This document shows positions 36,810-46,157 of a DNA stretch of 64,000 nt, one piece after another. The DNA is from Wolfiporia cocos (lineage: Eukaryota > Basidiomycota > Agaricomycetes > Polyporales > Phaeolaceae): NCBI GenBank assembly GCA_029448655.1, contig JACCLO010000008.1:2542001-2606000 (forward strand), in the 5' to 3' direction. A model generated the notes under the pieces. That model was not told the DNA's origin. It worked only from the letters and a program-made list of their open reading frames with translations, and made no database searches. Numbering within the stretch: the stretch's first letter is position 1; every line of letters starts with the position of its first letter. The position numbers and the translations under genes are program-made.

Positions 36810-37526
36810 TGTTATGGGTCATATACCCATTTGTATATTCGTGGTGTGAATATATGTTGTTCTTCTGCACGCAGTCCTTTGGACAAGTGCAAGGCAATTA
36901 TTCCTGTCAATAAGCCTTCGAGCCCTACATTAAAGACTGTAGGGGATTGTTCAATATCCAATACACATTAGAGAATGTAATCTTCTTCTGGACGCAAGTC
37001 TTATAGAATAGAGTACTTGCCTAAGTCTGAGAAGTCTGTGTGCACTTTGAGGACTTAGTCGGTTTGAGAGCTCAGTGAATACTGAGTGTAGTTTCCTATG
37101 TTTGAGGATGAGTATAAGACCTCTTGTTTATACAACAAGGTCAAGCTGAAGAGCCTTGACAGTAAGTACATACAGCTTTTATACTATGTCAGGATTTTTG
37201 GGGTCAAGTCCTTCCCAGATGTCACCAATACTATCTACGCTATAGTATGAAACATTTGATAAGTATGTAGTGATATATCTGAGACGATAGATAGGAATGA
37301 TGATGGTGGTTGAACACCATCCACTAATCAGTGATTGATAAATATGAAACGCGACCAAGTTGGATCTGTCAAGATCGGGTTGAGTCCCATCTGCTAGTAC
37401 AACCAGGGTTAAGCCCAGTATGTGTTACGATTAACCAGGGGGTCAGTTGCACAACAAGTCCCTGTATCATATTCACCCAGTGGTGAGTTCTGTCAGTGTC
37501 AAAATAAAATCTGAATATTTGTAACA
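36810..37526 (-). repeat. Family A LTR, right partner of the inverted pair
   Basis: 717 bp on the minus strand, nearly identical to 32700-33416. In plus orientation the flanks are TTTCT (36805-36809) and GATCC (37527-37531), the reverse complements of the left and right flanks of the other copy respectively. Confidence 0.88.
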
Positions 37527-37629
37527 GATCCTTGGAATAAAGTACACAGTGAAGCGGTTGAATGCTAAGTCCCTTTACATGGTAGGGAGCTGGAGAAATA
37601 ATTTGAGTGTTCCTGCAAGGACCATAACA
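37527..37629 (-). repeat. Family B LTR, first 98 bp
   Basis: On the minus strand it starts TGTTATGGTCC and continues to the GATCC flank of the A LTR. It contains CATTCAACCGCTTCACTGTG, homologous to the beginning of the B LTR. The rest of the LTR is at 33422-34562. Confidence 0.75.
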
Positions 37630-38200
37630 ATTGTGAGGGTATTTACTTGTTTAGTGTCTAGTTTGCATTCTGTGCTTTGTTCAATGCTGACCATGGGCTG
37701 TATATGGCATTGATGCCCAATGGATGGCTCCACACTGCTGTTTCTACATTCTACTTTGAATTACCTCACACCCTACCACAAGATATGTGCTCTTACCATG
37801 CCCCTTATCACTCATGATGGGCACTTATTTGCGACCTTATTGTTAGCATAATTGCATAACAATCATCAATTTATGAGCCACCCCCAAGCCTCACAATAAA
37901 CTATATTTTCCTATTGCAAGCTTAGCACAAAATATGGGCTCTTACCACAGTCCTGATCACACACACGCTATGGGCACTTATGTGCAAACATTATTGCAAG
38001 TGTACTACATGTTAAGTGTCTAGTTTAGATTCTATGCTGTCTTAATTTCTTTATAGAACATACACTAATGCTGCCCAATTTTACTGCAAGCCCCAGTATG
38101 TGCTATTGATGTTTTTGTGAGCTAACTGCAAGCCTACCAGGAGCCATGTGCGCCTATTTTGCGACCCCTACCGTGAGGGTATTGACTAGGAATGTTTCTA
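37630..38200. repeat. Degenerate tandem-type repeat array
   Basis: Blocks such as TTAGTGTCTAGTTT-ATTCT-TGCT and CTCTTACCA-CCCTTATCAC/GGGCACTTAT-TGCGACC recur at about 37650, 37790, 37940, 38010 and 38150. Inverted versions lie at 34563-34630 and 35178-35350, inside the inverted segment. Turned back, those pieces would extend this array. Nothing in it codes. Confidence 0.5.
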
Positions 38201-39191
38201 TTTTATTCTGTGCTATGCAAACGAATGCTTACCATGTGTGATTCAATATGTAATGTTGCAGTTGATATTCATAACACACTGAGGTTACCATCAGATACCC
38301 AACTAGCTATGATCACTGTTGACATGTGGCTGAAGGTCTTTGTGACCTCCCTTGCAGCCCCTCTTGCATGTGTCTCTACTCCTCTGATGGGCTCATCCTG
38401 TATTCTAAATAATTGTAGGAGGGGGCAGTTGCTCCCTTGGTGCTTGTGGTAACAACAGTTGCTATGACCCCATCTGCTTACCCCACATTCCAGATATGTG
38501 GAGAAGGAGGCAGTTAGTCCACCATGGCTCGCTATCATGGTACCGCCCTACCGGGATACCAGCCTTGCTGTAGGCCCCTAAGACTACGCGCAGGCACAAA
38601 CACCAGTTCAGCAGAATAGAGGGGAGGTGCAGCCAGCACACCAGTCAGGGAGATACCAGGGACTGGCCCTGAGGATGAGAATAGATTGTCTGAGGAGTAT
38701 GCCTCAGACATCGCGCTACTATGTACATGCTGCACCGCTAGCTAGGTGCTTGCCCTCAAGAGGTCAGTGCACCTGTAACTACTGTAAATAAGGTGACGCT
38801 GCATGTAACTACTGTGACTGGTGATGGTGCTAACGCCCCTACGTTATCTACGACATGTCCGATATCTTATCTACCAGTCACGTTACCTACACCGAGGGCA
38901 TGCCACAACGTATTGTGACACTCGCAAAAAATGATTCACCGAAACCCTCTGTTGGCCCAACCCATGTTACAGGTATGTGGGGGTCGAGAAGGTTGTCGGC
39001 CGACTGGGGCTCATGGTGAGAGATTCACTGTGACCCCTTGTTGGCCCATCCCATGTTCCAAGTATGTGGGGGTGGAGCAGGCTGTTGGCTGGCTGGGGGT
39101 TGCAGCAACATGGGCACTGTGATGTCCTATTGGCCCACCCCTATATTCCAGCTACAAGAAACTGGTGGGCTGACCAGACATGCAGGCAACA
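38201..39191. other. No gene recognised; probable repeat debris
   Basis: There is a locally repeated pair around 38931-39020 and 39020-39080 (CCCTTGTTGGCCCA-CCCATGTT-ATGTGGGGGT). Otherwise there is no domain or clear element boundary. Confidence 0.4.
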
Positions 39192-39872
39192 TGTTACAGT
39201 TATTCTGATTTTTCGAACGCTCGCAGAACTCACCATTGGGTGAATACAATACAGGGACTTGTTGTGCAACCAACACCCCTGGCCACTCGTGACTTTACTG
39301 GGTGTAATCCCAGTTGTATTAGCATATGGACTGACCATCTCGGGCAGATGCAACTCTGCCACCGTTTCATATTTATCATTCTATGACTGACAGATGGTGT
39401 TCAACCATCATATCATCACTATCTATCGTTTCAGATATATCACTACATACTTATCAAATGTTTCAGCCTAGAGCGTAGATAGTAGCAGTGGGATCAGGAA
39501 TGAACAGGACTTCTAACACTTAGCATAGTATATAAACTCATGTAACTAAGTCGAGGCTCTTCAGCTCGACCTTGTTGTATAAACAGGAGTCTTATACTCG
39601 TTCTCAAATGTAGGAAACTACACTCAGTATATCCTCGAGCCCTGAAGACTAAGTCCTCGAAGTGCACAGTGACTTCTCAGACTTAGGCAAGTACCCTTCA
39701 AAAGATACTTGCTTGTGAACCTCGATATATATTCTTTAACGCATACTGAATATCGAACAACCCCTCTGTCTTTCGACCTAGGGTATAGCACGAATGACAA
39801 GTCAATACGACTTGGTGCAGAAGATTTATTTTCGTGATTCGAATATAATGAATGGGTGTACGACCCGTAACA
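39192..39872 (+). repeat. Solo LTR, family A, TSD CAACA
   Basis: 681 bp from TGTTACAG to CCGTAACA with perfect CAACA duplications (39187-39191 and 39873-39877). The core promoter (GTATATAA) and CAGCTCGACCTTG are retained at about 39528-39576. Confidence 0.88.
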
Positions 39873-40025
39873 CAACAAGGGATTCATTGGCTGATGTTGG
39901 CTCTGCTGGTGTGCCAGCCCATTGTACCCATCAGTTGACTGGCCGTTCTAGGTACGGTTACTGAATGGGCTCCTTCCAGGAATGGCACTTCCAAACTGGA
40001 TGCCTGGCACCTGGCTGGTGGGCCG

Positions 40026-40451
40026 CCAGCCAGCACTCAGCACTCACCTGTCAGCTTGCCTAATCTGAACATCATTCTTTACCCCTGGCTCATCCCCAAC
40101 CCCACTAATCTGGCAATTCCATATCTGGTATGGGACATCACACAGAGCCCGATGACCGCAAAATACATCAATGCTCGTGGAAGCATCGTTGATTTCACAT
40201 TCAAGCTTGATGACCCAGTTACACATCCCCCCATGAGGACCATGCATATCTACTGCAATTCCCTGATGGTGCATAATCAATGGGGTCCGATCTTCATTGA
40301 CAAATGGCACACAGTGAATGTCTGGGATGTTTTAATCGCTATATATGACTTCTACCATATTCCCTTGACGCAGCAGAAGGTTCAGGGCATTCTAGCATGG
40401 ACAGTGATAATTACAGGAGAATATTGGATGCGTACAATCAACGATGCATGA
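40026..40451 (+). pseudogene. DUF6699-type fragment (copy 5)
   Basis: The frame contains LYPWLIPNPTNLAIPYLVWD, FTFKLDDPVTHPPMRTMHIY, GPIFIDKWHTVNVWDVLIAI and YDFYHIPLTQQKV. These correspond to the HPLL, WDI, HPW and VTVxDVL segments of the DUF6699 domain. The frame ends at a TGA at 40451, before the family's GVRRxDYL end block, and no ATG opens it nearby. It is much more diverged than copies 1-4. I read it as a truncated copy stranded among transposons; an upstream exon cannot be excluded. Confidence 0.6.
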
Positions 40452-41690
40452 GGACGCCTGCCTTATCCAGATATGAGGTTCAGCAGGGCATGAAACCACC
40501 CTGGGCCCTCAGAGCTAATTGGGGTGAGGTGGGCGGAAGAATGCCAAGTTCAAAATGAAGTCTGAACATAGTGCTCTACCCCTTATATATATCAGCGTAG
40601 CGTTTATATACATATATATATCCTAGCCACTGGTAATGGCACTGTGTAGTGAGCGTAGGTGATCGTAGAGAGGGTGCTTTAGCATGAGTTTAAGCGTGAG
40701 TCACATTTTGCCCATGACAGAAGTGTGCAGGTTGCCTTGGGTGCAATACGATCTTCTGGGGCTTGTGGATTACACTCAATGTGGATAATACTTGGCACAT
40801 GAATCCGGGCCTTGTTCCTCCCTCACACTCATGACCGAACACGTCATCTCGTAAAGCACATACTGTACTGAGATTCTACGTATACTAACTGACAAGTCGC
40901 TCACATGACATTATTACTACTGTTTTTGCTTGCAGACATAGTCATACCCATTGACTATGATAACTAGACATATTTCCAAATCCCAGACTGTCTCCACAAC
41001 CTCTCATGTAGTGTATTACATCGGTGGTGCACTACATCCGATCAATTACTTACATCTCTGTCTACAATTCATCCCGCCATACAGAAGAGTATTCTGTTGG
41101 TACCGCATATGACCTCACCCTATTTCAAATCACGACGTACGTGTAAATCAGTTCCGTTATAAACTTTGGCTGTTGAACAAGTGTCATCCAGTATGCTGCC
41201 AGCTACACTTACACTAGCTGGCAATGCGTAGAAGAGCAGAGGATGTGAGCACACCTGGAGACATGGATACAGCCATGAGTATCTGAGATCCTGCAATAAA
41301 CTTCATACATGCCATCTTCATTCCCACTACACCACAATCATAATATATGATATTGGTATGTTCGTGCTGCAAGCAGTCATATTTTCGTGGTGAACGTGTA
41401 CACAGACTAGCACAGAACCAACAGCTTCACATTGTGTTTGAAGAGGCACAACTTGGCTTTGATGATAGATCAATTTTCGTCGTTATCCTTGCTCGTGTCA
41501 CCATCGGTACTTGCTGGGCCTTATGTAGGGATGTATCATGATCTTCTATCCAATATCATGGCTGTATCAGCCTAATTAGGGTGCAGATTACTAAATGCCA
41601 TGGACGGATAAAGCCGATTTAGGACACAACAATAAAGCACTATGCCTCAAAAGTGAATACTCACTCATCATCTTTTCATTGTTACCAGAA
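40452..41690. other. No gene recognised
   Basis: No domain, clear repeat boundary or TSD was found. A TATATA-rich stretch at 40587-40622 is followed by CTGGTAATGGCAC, a family C-like motif. Confidence 0.4.
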
Positions 41691-41699
41691 TGTAGTGAT

Positions 41700-42644
41700 G
41701 AATAACACTTCCAGCTGTAGTGACACACACTACAACCTAAGACACACACCTGGGGGAAGGGGGCTCACACAAAGGCACCTTCCTGGTCCAGGGCATCTCA
41801 GGTGTAAATGGCCAAGACAAGTCTGAGGTGCTACCTCAACTGTCGGCCCATTATATAGACTACTACTATTTGTACATGTTATGGTGCATGGCCCGTAGGG
41901 CATCGGCGCTGAGCTAATCTAAGTGCTATGTGGCTGGTAATGGCATTGGGGTGCTGGCTATGTGGGATGTCCATGGCGACATAGCGGGTTGTGCCCGGAT
42001 TGGAGTGGGTTACCAATCTGTTGGGCTGCAATTGGTGGTTCTCATCAATCAGGGGTTCTGCCAGTAATGGCAGGTCGTAATGTCTGTTGATCAGGGTTCT
42101 AACGTGATCGGGACCAATGCCGGTAATGGCGAGGTTAATGGTCCATGATTGGTGGTTCTGCTAGTGATCGGGGACTAGCTGGTAATGGAATTGGGTGATG
42201 TATGGCGACTGAGGGTGATTGGCTGTGATCAGTGACTTTGTGGTTATAGCCCATGGCTGGTGGTTCTTGTTGGCTAGGGCGTACCATAAGTTTAGAGCCT
42301 CTGTAGGCTATGATTCATACTGTTCATAGTCCATGCCTGTAATGGCATATAGTGTTGACAAACGGCGGCCAAAGTCCGGCCAGCCATGTCAATTACTGAC
42401 TACCACTGGGATTTAGGTAAAAATGAGTGAAGGTATGCTACACCAGTACATCCCCCTTTTATTCCGTCACTAACATCAGGGCAGGTGGTGCAGCTCGCTT
42501 AACCGCGTGCCTCCGGCTATTTTGCCAACATATAGTCCATGGTCAGTAATGAATGTGTAGCCAGTAATGGCAGTAGTTTGTGGAGGTGGGAGGTGTTGGA
42601 GATGGTTGGTTGGGTGGACGTAGTCTGGTGGTCCTAGCTGGGAG
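41700..42644 (-). repeat. Family C repeat, truncated by a hAT insertion
   Basis: Its reverse complement matches 58560-59007 plus 59715-59830. Shared strings include CCCAGCTAGGACCACCAGAC, CCATGGACATCC and GATGCCCTACGGGCC. Copies of a 12-bp imperfect palindrome, GCCAGTAATGGC and variants, recur at about 41935, 42060, 42119, 42335 and 42560. The low end (about 41780-41900) contains a TATATA box and resembles 31120-31300, so this is probably an LTR of a third retroelement family. Confidence 0.6.
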
Positions 42645-42862
42645 TAGTGATGTGCAAAGCACGGCTCAAAGCCGTGAGCCGGGCCTGGCCGAGCCAACTT
42701 AAGCCAGGCCGAGCCGAGCCTGGGGGGCGGCTTAAGATGGCTCAGGGCCCGGCTTGGATCGTGAGCCGGCTGTAGCCGAGCCCTGAGCCGGCGGCTTTAG
42801 GCGCGCAGCTGTGGTGTTGTTAAAATTAGCGAAAATGGTTTAAGATTTTGCATCAATTCACC
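42645..42862. mobile_element. hAT element end, interrupted by retrotransposon A
   Basis: TAGTGATGTGCAAAGC and about 150 bp of GAGCCGGG/GGCTCAGGG subterminal repeats match, in reverse, the 30051 end of the large hAT element. The octamer before it is GCTGGGAG. No opposite end was found beyond the A insertion. Confidence 0.7.
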
Positions 42863-42867
42863 TTATA

Positions 42868-43578
42868 TGTTACGGGTCGAATACCCGTTCGTATATTCGA
42901 GTCGCGAATATAGATCGTTCTTCTGCACGTAGGCACGTCGCCGTATGCAAGGCAAATACTCGTTAGATGCCTTCGGGTCCTAAGTGAAGTTCTTAGGAGA
43001 TCGGTTAATATCCAATACGCGTTAGAGGATATAATCTGTTCAGGTGCGAGTCGAATAGAATATAAGACTCGCCTAAGTCCGAGAAGTCAGTGTGCACTTC
43101 GAGGACTTAGTCGTTCGGTTGCTCGAGTGAGAAATACTGAGCGTAGTTTCCTACGTTTGAGAACGAGTATAAGACTTCTTGTTTGTACAACAAGGTCGAG
43201 CTGAAGAGTCTCGACAGTAAATACATGAGTTTATATACTACGTTAGGTTTTAGGGGTCAAGTCCATCCCAGATGTCACCGCTACCATCTACGCTATAGTT
43301 CCAAACGTTTGATAAGTATGTAATGATATATCCGAGACGATAGATAGGAATGATGATGGCGGTTGAACGCCATCTGTCAGCCAGTAAATGATGAATACGA
43401 AACGAGGGCAGAGTTGGATCTGCCGAAGATGAAACATGCCCTATAGGCTAATACAACTGGAGATACGCCCAGTACGAGTCACGAGTAGCCAGGGGGTTGG
43501 TTGCGCAACAAGTCCCTGTATCGTATTCACTCGGTGGTGAGTTCTGTCGATATTCGAAAAGTCAAAATAACCGTAACA
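42868..43578 (-). repeat. Element A 3' LTR
   Basis: 711 bp, the downstream LTR relative to transcription. It keeps the ancestral-looking CpG at both of the sites where the other LTR has TpG. Confidence 0.93.
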
Positions 43579-43632
43579 CCAGCCCCTCCTTAAGCATTCG
43601 TCGGCCTCGACGAATTTTCCAAGTTCCCCTCT

Positions 43633-44694
43633 TCAGAGTGCCTCGGCGTCCTGCTCGTTGTAGATGTCGCCGTTCCCGCTGAGGGACGGGGTCGTAGGAG
43701 TTCGCCATACGAAGTGTTGGCGGCATTCATTCTGTCGATGACCTGGTTGATTGAGCCCACAAGTTCTGCAAATATAGTCGGGGCAGTCAAGGATCCAGTG
43801 GCTAGCGGATCCGCACTGCCGACAGGGTTGTTCAGGCGAGGGCCTCGCTGGTACCCGTAGGGAAGGGATATCTCTGAGATATTCGTTGTGTCGATATCTC
43901 CAGTGGTGAGCGGCGCGGTGGAGGTTCCGTTGCGCCCACGTGGGTAAGGAGGCGGTGTCTCGTTCGTGTTCCCTCGCACCTCGCTCAAACTCCTCGCGGG
44001 TAATGCTCTGCACCGATGGAGATCGTCGAATAGGCGGCGTGCTATTCGCTCTTCGCTGTCGTTCTGGGGTAGCCCTAGGGCTCGTCGGGCGTGCAGGTGG
44101 TTCACGTCTCCCGTTGCCTCCCATACCAGGAATACGTGGCGTCGGGTCTCTAACTCCTGTTCGGCGGGCCCTCTGAGTCTCGGTAGGCAGTGGAAATAAT
44201 ACTCTATCGCCCTCCATAAAATTAAACGGCCTTGCAACTCGGCGTCGTTCGTCGGTGGTGAAAAAGCGGGCGGGTCGTGGTACGTATTCGGGTCGGTTGG
44301 GAGTAGCGTGCTCGCGATCCTCGAAGTCGTTGAGCGCGTGTCGTAGTCGGGCCGTCGTGGTGGCGGCCAATCGGTCGATAAGTCTGTCGGTGAGTAGCTC
44401 GAGTCCCTCTCTCTGCGCTCTGATCTGCCCCTCCATTCGGACGAGGTCCTCGGTGATGTTCTGGTACGAGCTGTAGACGTGGGTGAGGTCCTGTGCGATG
44501 TCGAAGAGGGCCGACCAGCCATCGGCTCGGCCAGCAAAGGGTCCCTCGGCCCTGTACCAGAGGAGGGCGTGTCTAATCTGTAGGTGCTGGGGGGAGTACC
44601 TTCTTGGTGGCGTACCTCGCGGTCGGCCTTCTCGACGATCTGCATCGCCGGGGGTCGCGGTACGACGGGGAAGCTGGTGGCGAGTCGTCGACAT
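43633..44694 (-). CDS. Element A accessory ORF with two CCHC zinc knuckles
   Basis: A 353-codon ATG-started frame begins just after the chromodomain coding region and lies in a different frame from pol. It has a central helical-looking segment (YSSYQNITEDLVRMEGQIRA) and a basic/Pro-rich middle. Near the C-terminus are two consecutive zinc knuckles: CRQCGSASHWILDC (CX2CX4HX4C) and CRTCGLNQPGHRQNEC (CX2CX6HX4C). Conserved Cys/His spacing strongly suggests this frame is translated, whereas the pol frame over the same DNA turns into Ser/Thr/Pro/Arg low complexity. Nucleic-acid binding, perhaps assisting Gag, is inferred from the knuckles. How the ORF is expressed (reinitiation or a subgenomic RNA) is not visible. 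Confidence 0.7.
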   Translation of the reverse strand: MSTTRHQLPRRTATPGDADRREGRPRGTPPRRYSPQHLQIRHALLWYRAEGPFAGRADGWSALFDIAQDLTHVYSSYQNITEDLVRMEGQIRAQREGLELLTDRLIDRLAATTTARLRHALNDFEDREHATPNRPEYVPRPARFFTTDERRRVARPFNFMEGDRVLFPLPTETQRARRTGVRDPTPRIPGMGGNGRREPPARPTSPRATPERQRRANSTPPIRRSPSVQSITREEFERGAREHERDTASLPTWAQRNLHRAAHHWRYRHNEYLRDIPSLRVPARPSPEQPCRQCGSASHWILDCPDYICRTCGLNQPGHRQNECRQHFVWRTPTTPSLSGNGDIYNEQDAEAL

Positions 44695-46154
44695 ACTATT
44701 ACTGTCTTATTTTCGAGTGTCGGGGTTGTCCTGACTCTCGTCCTGTGGTAGTCTTTTATCAGTTCCCTGGAGTGCTCCAAGTTCGCCTCGTCTTCCCATG
44801 AGTTGTCGGCCGTGGCATAGCCTTTCCATTTGACGAAGTACTGATGCTTCTTCCCTTTCCATCTATCAGCCAAGATGGCTTCGACCTCATATTCCTCCTG
44901 TCCCTTGATGATATCAGGTGGCGGCCGTAAGTAATTGGGTCCGTGCACCCTTGTTTCTTTGAATGGTTTTAGTAAGGCGGCGTGGAATACCGGGTGAACT
45001 TTCCAGCTCGTTGGTAACTGTAGCCGGTATGTCGTGGATCCCATCTTTTCTGTGATGGTGAAGGGTCCTTCTCTTTTTGGTGCCAGCTTGTTTGATTCGT
45101 AGGGGATTGTTAGGTTCTTTGCGTCGAGCCAGACCTTATCCCCTTTCTCAAGCTTCGGCAGTTCCCTGAGGAACCTCCCTGCCATTCTTTTCTGGGCTAA
45201 TTCATGCGCGATGAATGCCATCTTTCGCGCCTCTTTGATCTTCTTGATCCTGTCGACAGCGGCCGGGACGTTCCCTACCCGGTCATAATCTGGGAATCCC
45301 CTCGGGATATATCCTAGGATTATTTCGAGTGGTGCTGGTCGGTTTTCGGTTCGTCTGGTGTTGTGCGCAAATTCGACGTCCGGCAGTCGTTGTACCCATT
45401 GGAATGGGTCGTTCATGCAGTAGATGCGAAGGTACACTTCGATCTGTTGATTCATTCTTTCTGTCTGTCCGTCGGTCTGTGGATGGTACGCCGTACTCAT
45501 CGCAGATTCCGTTCCCTGCAGCTTGCATAATTCCTTGAATAGTTTCGATGCGAATTGCGGTCCCCTGTCTGAAATGATTTTTCGGGGAATGCCGTATTGT
45601 GAGTAAATCTTTCGATGGAATATTTCTGCGGCCCCTTCGCTCGTGATTATTTTGTCGCATGGGGTGAGAGAGATGGCTTTGGATAGGCCATGGTCGACGA
45701 TCACCATCATGGAGTCATATTTTCCGACTCTTGGCAGGTCGGTGACAAAATCAACCGAGCACTGTGAGAATGGGAGGGCGTCCTCTCGTGTCGGTATTGG
45801 TTGTAAAGGGGGTTTTAGCGGGTTTCTATCAGGTTTCATCTGTTGACAGATTGCACAGCCCTGGACATATTCCGCTATCATTGTTCTCATGTCGGGCCAC
45901 CAGAAATGGGTCGTAACCTGTATCGTTGTACCCCAGATCCCAGGGTGTCCGGCCGGGATCGTGTCGTGGTATTTTGAGATAACGTCCCGTCGAAGGCCCT
46001 CGTCCCTTGGCACGTACATCCTGCCCCTGTAGAGCAGTATTCCATCCGTTTGTTGCCATTCATCTGCGGTGGTTCTTGCGGGGAATTCGCCTGTGCCTTC
46101 TAGAGCACGGATCGCCTGTTCCGCAGATTCATCTCGATCGTGGGCGTTCTTGAT

Positions 46155-46157
46155 TCA
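46155..46157 (-). other. In-frame TGA between RNase H and integrase
   Basis: The stop lies exactly in frame between the two halves of pol (135 nt = 45 codons before the integrase methionine at 46019). All 45 codons between are open and protein-like. Nothing indicates programmed readthrough. Confidence 0.85.

Noticed and set aside
43590..44690. C-terminal extension of pol beyond the chromodomain
   Set aside because: The sequence becomes Ser/Thr/Pro/Arg low complexity while the overlapping frame has two zinc knuckles, so I take the extension as fortuitous.
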